Assembly (NCBI RefSeq): GCF_001280015.1
Contig: NZ_LGDV01000152.1
Location: forward strand, 1 to 64,000
Length of the DNA: 64,000 nt
Reading direction: 5' to 3'
Source: Streptomyces sp. MMG1121
Lineage (GTDB): Bacteria > Actinomycetota > Actinomycetes > Streptomycetales > Streptomycetaceae
A model generated the notes under the pieces. That model saw nothing but the letters and a program-made list of their open reading frames with translations. It was not told the DNA's origin and did not search any database. The translations under genes and the position numbers were made by a program. This document shows positions 43,741 to 51,785 of this stretch, in pieces (the stretch's first letter is position 1; each line of letters starts with the position of its first letter).

Positions 43741-45231
43741 ATGTTCAAGGGAGTTCCCCGGACGTCCGCCAGCCGATGGCGGCGCAGAGCCGCCGCGTTC
43801 CTGACCCTGCTGGGAGGCATTGCTGCGCTCCTACTTCCGGCGGCCGAGGCGCACGCGGCCTCGGTGTCGTTCACCACGGGCGCCGTACGCACCGATCAGA
43901 ACGGGAACGCGCTCCAACTGCACGGCCTCGGCATCATCAAGGTGGGCGGCACCTGGTACGGCTTCGGCGAGGACAAGACCGGCGAGACGTCGTCGGACAC
44001 GTCGTTCCAGGACATCCCGTGCTACACCTCGACCGACCTGGCCAACTGGACCCACCGTGGCGTCGCCCTGGCCAAGCAGAACAGCGGCGACCTTGGGCCG
44101 AGCCGCGTCGTGGAGCGACCCAAGGTCATCTACAACGCCTCCACCAGCACCTACGTGATGTACATGCACATCGACAGCACCAACTACTCCGAGGCCAAGG
44201 TCGGCGTGGCCACCAGCAGCACCCCGTGCGGCCCGTACACCTACCGGGGAAGCTTCCGGCCGCTGGGCAACCTCAGCCGTGACCTCGGCCTGTTCCAGGA
44301 CACCGACGGCACCGCCTATCTGCTGAGCGAGGACCGCGACAACGGCCTGCGCATCGACAGGCTGTCCGCCGACTACCTGTCCGTGGACAGCGCTGTGGCG
44401 GTGCTCGGCAGCAGCGGCAGCGGCAGTGTCGAGGCGCCCGCCATGGTCAAGGTCAACGGCACCTACTACGTCTTCGGCTCGCACCTGACGGGCTGGGGCC
44501 TCAACGACAACATCTACGCCACCACCACGTCACTGGGCGGCCCCTGGTCGTCGTTCCGTGACCTGGCCGCACCGGGCACCCACACCTACGGCAGCCAGAC
44601 GGCGAACGTCATCACCGTCCAGGGCTCCTCCGGTACCACCTACATCTACGCCGGCGACCGCTGGAACACCTCCGACCTCGGCGCGTCGAAACTGATCTGG
44701 CTGCCCCTGACCATCAGGGGAACGACCGTGAACCTCGGCCAGTACCCGACCTGGTCACTCGACACCGCAGCGGGAACCTGGACGGCCGGCAGCGGGATCC
44801 CCGCTGAGGGCGTCCACACCCTGAAGAACGTCAACAGCTCCATGCCGATGGACGTGTCGAGCGGCTCCACGGCGAACGGCGCCAAGATCATCCAGTGGCC
44901 GTCCACCGACGGTACCAATCAGCAGTGGACGCTCACGCGGGTGGCGGACAACATCTACACGCTCAGGAGCGTGAAGAGCGGCCTGTGTCTGGACGTGCCG
45001 AACCAGTCGACCGCCGCCGGCCTGCAGCTGGAGCAGTGGACCTGCAACGGCGGCGCCAACCAGGAATGGTTCCTCGACCTCGTCGGCAGCTACACCGGCA
45101 GCACCTACATGCTCGTCGGCGTGGGCAGCGACCTGGACATCGGCGTCGCGACCGCCTCGACCACCAGCGGGGCGGCCGTGGACCAGGAAGCGGGCACCGG
45201 CGCGACGAGCCAGCAGTGGAGTCTTTCCTGA
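43741..45231 (+). CDS. Secreted GH43 (subfamily 24-like) exo-galactanase with CBM13
   Basis: A 496-aa exported protein with a signal peptide to about residue 39 (EAHAAS). The GH43-type five-bladed propeller (about 40-360) shows LQLHGLGIIKVGGTWYGFGE, SSDTSFQDIPCYTSTDLANW, RPKVIYNASTSTYVMYMHID, SRDLGLFQDTDGTAYLLSED and VEAPAMVKVNGTYYVFGSHL TGW. These resemble the exo-beta-1,3-galactanase group acting on arabinogalactan. A CBM13 with QQW/QEW repeats follows (about 365-496). ATG 43741. It is intact and monocistronic. Confidence 0.88.
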   Translation: MFKGVPRTSASRWRRRAAAFLTLLGGIAALLLPAAEAHAASVSFTTGAVRTDQNGNALQLHGLGIIKVGGTWYGFGEDKTGETSSDTSFQDIPCYTSTDLANWTHRGVALAKQNSGDLGPSRVVERPKVIYNASTSTYVMYMHIDSTNYSEAKVGVATSSTPCGPYTYRGSFRPLGNLSRDLGLFQDTDGTAYLLSEDRDNGLRIDRLSADYLSVDSAVAVLGSSGSGSVEAPAMVKVNGTYYVFGSHLTGWGLNDNIYATTTSLGGPWSSFRDLAAPGTHTYGSQTANVITVQGSSGTTYIYAGDRWNTSDLGASKLIWLPLTIRGTTVNLGQYPTWSLDTAAGTWTAGSGIPAEGVHTLKNVNSSMPMDVSSGSTANGAKIIQWPSTDGTNQQWTLTRVADNIYTLRSVKSGLCLDVPNQSTAAGLQLEQWTCNGGANQEWFLDLVGSYTGSTYMLVGVGSDLDIGVATASTTSGAAVDQEAGTGATSQQWSLS

Positions 45232-45289
45232 CGGGTGCGCGAGAACCACTGGCGCGGATCAACGACCGCGTTGGCCACGTGTGCCTGAC

Positions 45290-45560
45290 CCCGCAACGCC
45301 GCCACGCGGCCGAGGAGTTCGTCATCCGGTACACGGCGGCCAGGTCGTCACCGTCGAGCAGCACCTGCGCTACTTCGCCGCCGCCCACCGACTGCCCCAC
45401 GTGGACCGAGTCCGCGACCCGTCAGCGTCCTCGGATACGAGCGCTACGACGAGTGGTCGCCGCCGAACTGTCCAGCGGCCCCAGGCAAAGGCTCACAGTG
45501 GTCTGGGCGCTCGTGCCGTCCTCCGCGGTGGCGGGTGGGGTGGTCACCGAGGTGCTCAGC
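45290..45560 (+). pseudogene. Probable ABC-transporter ATPase relic
   Basis: Short pieces in several plus-strand frames resemble an ABC ATP-binding protein: VTVEQHLRYFAAAHRLPHVD (the region after the Q-loop) and, one frame over, AAELSSGPRQRLTVVWALV (a degenerate LSGG signature followed by the helix before Walker B). Walker A and Walker B are not present. The reading is tentative because each match is short. Confidence 0.35.
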
Positions 45561-45739
45561 GGGCATGCCGTAGCCCCGTTGTACGCAGTGGTGGTGGCCG
45601 TCCGTCGCTGCGGGCGGTCCTGGCGAGTGTGCCCACGGAGGCGAAGGTGACATCGGCGGTCAGGTCGGAGTTCCACAACCGCAGACGGAGCGGCCAGACG
45701 TGCGCGGTGACCGGAGCCGGGGCAGGAAGGTGGTGGCGG

Positions 45740-46092
45740 ACCGGGCCATGGGCGAGGAAAGTGTGGACGGGGCGGCGGCCTTCGGCGGACGGCTGCTCGG
45801 TGCGCTGCTGTCCGGAGCGCGGCTGGTCCGACCACAGATGGTCGCGCTGTTGATCGCGGAGAGGGCCAGGATCGGCCGCTGTGACGTGTCCATGTTGCTC
45901 CAGGACTGTCCGCTGGAGCTGCTGGTGCCGCTGCTGGGCGAGAAGCTGCACGCGGGCCGGCCGGAGCCGGCGGCCGGCTGCCCGCCGGGCGGGCCTTCCA
46001 CTGGACGCTCCCCGACTGGCGTGCTGGCACACATGTCTGATGGCGCGCCTCGAACAGCGCCCGTACACCTGCCTCGCCGTTCGTCGAGGTGA
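45740..46092 (+). pseudogene. Possible PP2C-phosphatase N-terminal relic
   Basis: The plus strand reads LLGALLSGARLVRPQMVALL IAERARIGRCDVSMLLQDCP LELLVPLLGEKLHAGRPEP. This resembles the GAF-like N-terminal region of single-GAF Streptomyces PP2C phosphatases (LL..AHL..P..V..LVAEE....G). It then degenerates through GRAFHWTLPDW in another frame. No phosphatase motif follows. Confidence is low. Confidence 0.35.
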
Positions 46093-46148
46093 AGGCTCAT
46101 CGTGTGTGATCCTCCGGCGGCTGATAAAGCACCGAGACCCAGGTCCGC

Positions 46149-46180
46149 CGCCCCACGGCCGGACGCCCGGCCGTGGGGCG
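46149..46180. terminator. 14-bp perfect hairpin
   Basis: CGCCCCACGGCCGG (46149-46162) pairs perfectly with CCGGCCGTGGGGCG (46167-46180) around ACGC. It is followed by TTCGTGTCC on the plus strand. Very stable, likely a terminator for plus-strand transcription. Confidence 0.75.
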
Positions 46181-46467
46181 TTCGTGTCCGACAAGACGGA
46201 GCAGAAGGACACGGCCGCAGCTGCTCGGCGGGGGAGGTGCGCTGACGGCAGTCCCGGACACGGATCCGCGGGGAACACACGATCGGCGAGGGGGAGATGT
46301 GGCGGCCGCTCCAGCGGCGAACTCGTGCTCGCCCGCCGGATCGCCTGCTGATCGCCACCAGCCGATCGACGAGGTCAGCGCGCCCGACCTGAATCGCGTA
46401 CCGAGTCTTAAGGGTTTGGTGCGGGCAGCGTCGTCTGGGCGGTGAGTACGACGTCCCGTTGAGAAGT
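46181..46467. other. Convergent gap, no supported gene
   Basis: About 290 bases between two terminator-like hairpins. Only shadow frames were seen. Confidence 0.4.
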
Positions 46468-46509
46468 GGGCGGGCGGGTCCACAGCAGACGCCCCGGACC
46501 GGCCCGCCC
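46468..46509 (-). terminator. Hairpin downstream of the dctA-like gene
   Basis: GGGCGGGCGGGTCC (46468-46481) and GGACCGGCCCGCCC (46496-46509) pair with one mismatch, just past the transporter stop at 46518. It is likely the end of the prpF-dctA transcript. Confidence 0.75.
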
Positions 46510-46517
46510 ATGGGAGG

Positions 46518-47936
46518 TCAACGTGTGGCGGGGACGGGGTCGCGGGTTGGTTCGGGCATCGTCGCGTCGGGTGCGGGCGTCTGCTTCGGATCGGGCTCGA
46601 CTGTCACCGCAGAAAGGGCGGGGGCAGGGGCGTAGGGGATCTCGCCGCGCAGGACGGCCTTGGCGCGGTCCTCGTCCAGCTCGCCCTCCCAGCGGGCGAC
46701 GGCCAGGGTGGCGACGCCGTTGCCGACCAGGCTGGTCAGGGCGCGGGCTTCGGACATGAACCGGTCGACGCCGAAGATCAACGCGAGGGCGGCCGCCGGG
46801 ACGTGCGGGACGGCGCTGAGGGTGGCGGCCAGGGCGATGAAGCCGGAGCCGGTGACGCCTGCGGCGCCCTTGGAGGTGAGCAGCATGACGGCGAGCATGG
46901 TCAGCTGCTCGGTGAGGCCGAGGTGGATGCCGAGGGCCTGGGCGAGGAAGACCGAGCCCATGGTCAGGTAGATGGCGGTGCCGTCGAGGTTGAAGGAGTA
47001 CCCGGCGGGCAGCGTGATGCCGACGACCGGTTTCGAGGCCCCCGCGTGCTGGAGCTTGGCCATCATGCGCGGCAGGACGGGCTCGGTGGAGGAGGTGCCC
47101 AGGACGATCAGCAGTTCCTCCTTGATGTAGCGCAGGAAGGGCAGCAGCCGCAGTCCGTTCAGGCGCATCACGGTCCCGAGGACGACCAGGACGAAGAGGA
47201 GGGCGGTCAGCCAGAACGAGCCGACCAGCAGGCCCAGGTGGCGCAGGGTGCCCAGGCCGTAGTTGCCGATGGTGAAGGCCATGGAGCCGAACGCGCCGAT
47301 GGGGGCCAGCCGCATGATCCAGCGGATGAGCGTGAACAGGACCGAGGAGAACTTCTCGACGCCCCGGGCGATGCTCAGGCCGTCCTCTCCGCCGGCGTGC
47401 AGGCCGAAGCCGAACAGCACGGACACCAGCAGCACCGGCAGGATCTCGTTGCCGGTCAGGGCGCTGACCAGGGTGGCCGGGATGATGGCGAGGAGGAAGA
47501 CGGCGAAGCCCTCGTGGGCCGTGGTCGCCTCCGACGGCAGGCCCTTCGCGGACAGGGTCGAGAGGTCGATGTGCAGACCGCTGCCCGGCTGGACGACGTT
47601 GACGACGACCAGGCCGATCACCATGGCCACAGTGGTCAGGACCTCGAAGTAGACCAGAGCCTTCAGGCTCACACGGCCGACCGCGCGGGCGTTGCCCATG
47701 GAGGCGATGCCGTGGACGACCGTGCAGAAGATGATCGGCGCGATGAACATCTTCACCAGCGCGATGAAGCCGTCGCCGAGCGGCTTGAGGTCAGTGCCGA
47801 CGGACGGCCACAGCCCGCCCACGGCGGCGCCGAGGAGGACGGCGATCAGGCACTGGACATAGAGGTGGGACAGCATCCGGCGGATGCGGCCCGGTGGTGC
47901 GGTGACGGTACCCGGGGCGGCGTCGTTGCGGCTCAT
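46518..47936 (-). CDS. dctA: C4-dicarboxylate/proton (Na+) symporter, DctA-like
   Basis: A 472-aa member of the DAACS (glutamate/dicarboxylate symporter) family. It shows LYVQCLIAVLLGAAVGGLWP, FIALVKMFIAPIIFCTVVHG, the serine-rich re-entrant loop LGTSSTEPVLPRMM, YSFNLDGTAIYLTMGSVFLA, LTSKGAAGVTGSGFIALAAT and DRFMSEARALTSLVGNGVAT. All are diagnostic, with about eight helices. The C-terminal 40 residues are acidic and proline-rich. ATG 47934-47936 overlaps the prpF stop (ATGA). It imports C4-dicarboxylates or related acids, perhaps the substrate or product of the coupled isomerase. Confidence 0.92.
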   Translation of the reverse strand: MSRNDAAPGTVTAPPGRIRRMLSHLYVQCLIAVLLGAAVGGLWPSVGTDLKPLGDGFIALVKMFIAPIIFCTVVHGIASMGNARAVGRVSLKALVYFEVLTTVAMVIGLVVVNVVQPGSGLHIDLSTLSAKGLPSEATTAHEGFAVFLLAIIPATLVSALTGNEILPVLLVSVLFGFGLHAGGEDGLSIARGVEKFSSVLFTLIRWIMRLAPIGAFGSMAFTIGNYGLGTLRHLGLLVGSFWLTALLFVLVVLGTVMRLNGLRLLPFLRYIKEELLIVLGTSSTEPVLPRMMAKLQHAGASKPVVGITLPAGYSFNLDGTAIYLTMGSVFLAQALGIHLGLTEQLTMLAVMLLTSKGAAGVTGSGFIALAATLSAVPHVPAAALALIFGVDRFMSEARALTSLVGNGVATLAVARWEGELDEDRAKAVLRGEIPYAPAPALSAVTVEPDPKQTPAPDATMPEPTRDPVPATR

Positions 47937-49051
47937 GCGGGGCGTCCTTCCAGGACGGGAACGAGGAGTTCGGCTCGGGCGATACGCCGGGCGGCGCGGT
48001 GCAGCAGCACCGTGGGGGACTCGCTGTCCGGTGAGGGGACGGCTTGGGTGGTGACGACGCCGGCGGGGGTGCCCAGGCGCAGCGTGCCGTCGGCGGTCTG
48101 CCGGGCGACGCGGTGGGCGAGGGTGCCAGGGGTGGCGGCTGCCGTGGCCAGGGCCACGGCGGAGGTCAGGCCGATCGCCGGGTGCGGCGCGTGCATGGAG
48201 ACCATGCGCACGGCCAGGTCGTACTCGTCCTGGTTGACGAGGATGCCCTGTGTGGTGCGATAGGGGGTGGGGCGGGCGACGATGCCCACTTTCGGCACCG
48301 CGTGGCTGACCGGATCGCCCTCGCGGGCCAGGCCCATGGCCAGTGCTGCCTGGCGGCGCAGCAACGTCAGCGGGGGCACTGCGGTGGCGAACGCGGTGAG
48401 GGATTCCGTGCCGTCGAGGCCGAACGCCTTGGCCTCGAACAAAGCCGCCGGAGCGCCGGCGTCGACCAGGGATGCCTCGACGGGGCCGTCCGATCCGGTC
48501 AGCTCGTCCAGTGCCCGGCCGGTCGGCAGAGCGCGGCCGGTCGTCGAGCCCGCAGGGTCCTGGAACCCGAGCAGGACCGGCACGCCCCGCGCCGAGGTAC
48601 CCGGCACCACGGCCGTGCCCTCCTCCGGGGCCACGCCCGCGGGGGTGGGGATCGTGCCGGTGAGGCGGGCCCCGGTGTTGATGTTGAGCATGCGGACGGT
48701 CGTGGTGTCCGACGTGATCGGCACGAGGGAGTGGTGGACGGCGTACAGGGCCACGGCGGTGGCGCAGTTGCCGCAGTTGCTGGCCCACTCCACGCGCTCG
48801 TCGCCGATCCCGACCTGCGCGAAGGCGTACTCGAGATCCACACCGGGTTGTGTCGACGCCCGTACGACGGCGGCCTTGGAGGTGGTGGAGGAGGCGCCGC
48901 CCACGCCGTCGATCTGACGGGGGTCGGCGGCGTTGAAGGCAGCGAGCAGCAGAGCGTCGACGTCCACGCCCGTGGCGGCCACGTCGCGGTGGTCGAAGAT
49001 CCAGCACTTGCTGGTTCCTCCGCGGATCATCTCGCCCTGCAGACGCAGCAC
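47933..49051 (-). CDS. PrpF-family isomerase (aconitate/oxalomesaconate type)
   Basis: A 372-aa PrpF/DUF453 protein with two diaminopimelate-epimerase-like halves. Signatures are MIRGGTSKCWIFDHRDV (catalytic Lys/Cys area), DGVGGASSTTSKAAVVR, WASNCGNCATAVALYAV (the conserved SNCGN with the active cysteine), RMLNINTG and VPKVGIVARPTPYRTTQG. Family members isomerise 2-methylaconitate or tautomerise 4-oxalomesaconate. The start is GTG at 49049-49051 because GAGGAG precedes it by 8 nt. The frame can be read 12 codons further. It is coupled to the dicarboxylate transporter and divergent from a LysR regulator. Confidence 0.9.
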   Translation of the reverse strand: MLRLQGEMIRGGTSKCWIFDHRDVAATGVDVDALLLAAFNAADPRQIDGVGGASSTTSKAAVVRASTQPGVDLEYAFAQVGIGDERVEWASNCGNCATAVALYAVHHSLVPITSDTTTVRMLNINTGARLTGTIPTPAGVAPEEGTAVVPGTSARGVPVLLGFQDPAGSTTGRALPTGRALDELTGSDGPVEASLVDAGAPAALFEAKAFGLDGTESLTAFATAVPPLTLLRRQAALAMGLAREGDPVSHAVPKVGIVARPTPYRTTQGILVNQDEYDLAVRMVSMHAPHPAIGLTSAVALATAAATPGTLAHRVARQTADGTLRLGTPAGVVTTQAVPSPDSESPTVLLHRAARRIARAELLVPVLEGRPA

Positions 49052-49197
49052 AACTGACTCCTCACAGCCATGGAAGGGGAAGTCCACCGACGGTCTCGCC
49101 GTGCGTGGTGTCCTCCACGGTGGGTTACGGCAGCGTGAAGTACAATCTCGGAAATCTGCATGGCTATTAAGGTGAAGTGAACGCTGGAGGTGGCGGC
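49052..49197. promoter_or_regulatory. Divergent promoter region of LysR and the prpF-dctA operon
   Basis: This 146-bp intergenic region includes an AT-rich patch (ATCTCGGAAATCTGCATGGC then TATTAAGG) near 49145-49175 where a LysR dimer would be expected to sit. No exact T-N11-A palindrome stands out. Confidence 0.4.
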
Positions 49198-50103
49198 ATG
49201 CTCGACGTCCGGCGCATCCTGCTGTTCACGGAGGTCGCCCGGCGCGGCTCGGTGACGGCGACGGCCCGCGCCCTCAACTACACACCGTCAGCGGTATCGC
49301 AGCAGATCAGCCGCCTGGAAACGGAGGCAGGACAACCTCTGCTGGAACGCCACGCCCGAGGCGTCACCCTCACCGACGCCGGACGGGCGCTGGCCGAACG
49401 AGGGCAACGGATCGAACGCGAACTACAGGCCGCGGAAAACGAACTCGCCGACTTCGCCGGTCTGCGCGCGGGCACGCTGCGCATCGGCACCTTCCCCACC
49501 GTCGGCGCCTCGCTCCTCCCGCAGGCCGTGATCGCCTTCCGGGACGCCCACCCCGACGTACGGCTGACCGTGCGCAGCGCCCGCATCGCCGGACTGTGGA
49601 CGATGCTGGAGAACCGGGAGATCGAGATGTCGCTGATGTGGGACTACGACTGGAGCCGAATCGACCGGGAGGACGTCGTCGTCACCTCACTCCTGGATGA
49701 TCCGCCAGCCCTTCTCGTCAGCGACCACCATCCACTCGCCGGCCGCGAATCCGCCTCACTCGCCGACTTCGCACACGACCCCTGGATCACCCGCGCCGAC
49801 CACCACCCGGTGGCCGAAGCCCTCGTCCGCGGCTGCCGCGCCGTCGGCTTCGAGCCCCACATCGCCTACGAGGCCCATGACTACCAGGAAGCCCAGGCCA
49901 TGGTCGCCGCCGGCATCGGCGTCGCCCTCGCCCCCACCCTGGCCCTGGAGGGCATCCGCCCCGGCGTCAACGTCCTGCCGCTCCAGCCGCCGGCCCCCGT
50001 CCGCCGCATCCTCCTGGTTCGCATGGCCGACCACCCTCTCACCCCTGCCGCGCTGACCTTCGCCGGACTCCTCCGCGACACCGCCGCAGCCCGAACTGTC
50101 TGA
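49198..50103 (+). CDS. LysR-family transcriptional regulator
   Basis: A 301-aa regulator. The N-terminal HTH (LDVRRILLFTEVARRGSVTA TARALNYTPSAVSQQISRLE) is followed by a linker helix and a periplasmic-binding-protein-like effector domain (about 88-295; LRIGTFPTVGASLLPQAV, MVAAGIGVALAPTLALEGI). ATG 49198 is 7 nt after GGAGGTGG. It is divergent from prpF-dctA, whose transcription it very probably activates in the presence of an organic acid. Confidence 0.93.
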   Translation: MLDVRRILLFTEVARRGSVTATARALNYTPSAVSQQISRLETEAGQPLLERHARGVTLTDAGRALAERGQRIERELQAAENELADFAGLRAGTLRIGTFPTVGASLLPQAVIAFRDAHPDVRLTVRSARIAGLWTMLENREIEMSLMWDYDWSRIDREDVVVTSLLDDPPALLVSDHHPLAGRESASLADFAHDPWITRADHHPVAEALVRGCRAVGFEPHIAYEAHDYQEAQAMVAAGIGVALAPTLALEGIRPGVNVLPLQPPAPVRRILLVRMADHPLTPAALTFAGLLRDTAAARTV

Positions 50104-50548
50104 CACCGAACCACGCCCACCGCGGCCGGCCTCGGCCACGCAACCCCGGCCTGTCCGTCAGCACGCTGGTGACGGAAAACTGCAGCCAGGCCGGCCCCGA
50201 ACAGCGCGCCCACGCCGTCGCGCCGGGGCATGACCACCCGCCAGACCGTCATCGGCGTCAAGGGCCCCGAACACGCCATCACCTGCGAAGCCCGCACCCT
50301 CCACACACCGCCGACGCCGCCCGCCTGACCGGCGAGGAGCACCTGCGCGGCACCCTCACCCCCGCCGCCTCCCCGACCTCACCATCTCGGACCAGGACCC
50401 GCCCACTGCACCGGCGATGCCCTGCAGCCTCCTGGTCACCCCCACCGGCACACGGTAACCGGAACGTGACGGTGGCCGCCTTCTGGCCTACGGCGCGGTC
50501 TTCGGGACCTTCGGCGACGATTCCCGGCCCCAGGCGTCCGCGGCGCCC
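50104..50548. other. Gap with no supported gene
   Basis: About 445 bases between the LysR gene and the GH5 relic. Frames are Pro/Arg/His-rich shadows. A piece of the lost GH5 N-terminus could be hidden here but was not recognisable. Confidence 0.4.
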
Positions 50549-51456
50549 CGGGTACCCCGACGGCGTGACGGCGGCCGTGGCGGCGATGCAGCCGGGCTGG
50601 AACCTCGGCAACAGCCTGGACGCCGTCCCCGACGAGACCTCATGGGGCATGCCGTGCGTGACCAAGTCCCTGATGGACAAGATCCGCGCTCAGGGCTTCC
50701 ACTTCCTTCCACGACATCGTGCGCGGATCGGGCGGAGGCAACGCCCAGTGGCTGCTGGTGCTGCCCACGCTCGGCGACACTCCAAACCAGTCCCTGATGG
50801 ACGACCTGGCCGCCACCATCAGGTCGTTTCACGACCCGCGGATGGTCGCCAGCGTGCACTACGACGGCTGCTACCCGTTCAGCGTGAACCTCGCCGGCCA
50901 GACCCGCTTCGACGGCCCGGCCCGGACCGACCTGGCCAAGGTCTTCAAGCGGGTGCATGACACCTTCCTGGCCCGGGGCATCCCCACGATGTTCGGCGAG
51001 TACGGCGTGCTCGGCTGCGACTTCGGCCCGTCCGGCGGAGTGGAGCGCGGCGAGATGCTGAAGTACTTCGAGGCGTTCGGCGCCGCGGCCTGCACCCGGG
51101 GCGTGGCCACGCTCCTGTGGGACAACGGATCCTTCTTCGACCGCACCTCGATGAAGTGGCACGACCCCGGACCGTTCCAGCAGATCCGGTGGAGTTGGAC
51201 CACAACCTCGGGCACCGCCTCCTCGGACATGGTCTTCGTCCCCGGGGACGGACCGGTCACGGACCGGACACTCACCCTGAACCCGAACGGCGCCGCCTTC
51301 CGCGGACTTGGCCAGGGCGGCACCGACGTGGCCAAGGGCCGGGACTACACCCTGTCCGGCAACCGCCTGAAGCTCGCCTTCCACTTCTGGAGCGGCACCA
51401 CCGCGACGTACTACATGGCCAAGTCCGGAACCTCGGTCACCGGTACGACGGCCTGA
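50549..51456 (+). pseudogene. GH5 endoglucanase with internal deletions
   Basis: The start of the barrel (VTAAVAAMQPGWNLGNSLDA VPDETSWGMPCVTKSLMDKI RAQGF) breaks at about 50700. The reading resumes in another frame as HDIVRGSGGGNAQWLLVLPT, then DDLAATIRSFHDPRMVASVH YDGCYPF, FGEYGVLG (catalytic nucleophile Glu), and a tail of X2/CBM-like modules. The region with the acid/base NEP motif (about 130 aa) is missing. A second in-frame deletion joins RDYTLSGN to LAFHFWSGTTATYYM in the C-terminal module. No export signal is attached. It is therefore an inactive cellulase relic. Confidence 0.82.
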
Positions 51457-51599
51457 CCGACCCGCGGTGACACGTTCCGTCCGGGGAGGGAGGCCGGCGC
51501 TTGCGGGCGGGCGGGCCTCTTCCCCCTGCATGCTCCTGTCCGCCCCCGCGTAGTGGTTGAAGGCGGCGTGGACGCTGGGAGGCGGGCTGGAGCTGGCAG

Positions 51600-51716
51600 G
51601 AAGCCGCCGTCCCTGCGCCCGGTGAGCTGACCGCCGTCCTCGACGGCCGCGCCATTCCCGTCGGCACATCGGTGGGCCTCGGCGCCTGGGACGTCCGGGT
51701 CTTCGTCACCTCCTGA
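51600..51716 (+). pseudogene. C-terminal tail of an unidentified protein
   Basis: A plus-strand frame reads VPAPGELTAVLDGRAIPVGT SVGLGAWDVRVFVTS then TGA. It looks like the last beta strands of a glycoside-hydrolase or related beta-sandwich C-domain. The upstream part is absent. It is followed by a perfect hairpin. Confidence 0.35.
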
Positions 51717-51736
51717 GGATGATGTTCCCGGGAATC

Positions 51737-51765
51737 GGGGCTTCGGCTGTCGCGGCCGAAGCCCC
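51737..51765. terminator. 11-bp perfect hairpin between convergent genes
   Basis: GGGGCTTCGGC (51737-51747) pairs with GCCGAAGCCCC (51755-51765) around a 7-nt loop. It lies 20 bases from the GH29 stop and serves either direction. Confidence 0.75.
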
Positions 51766-51785
51766 TTGGGTCGGCACTCCGGCGC

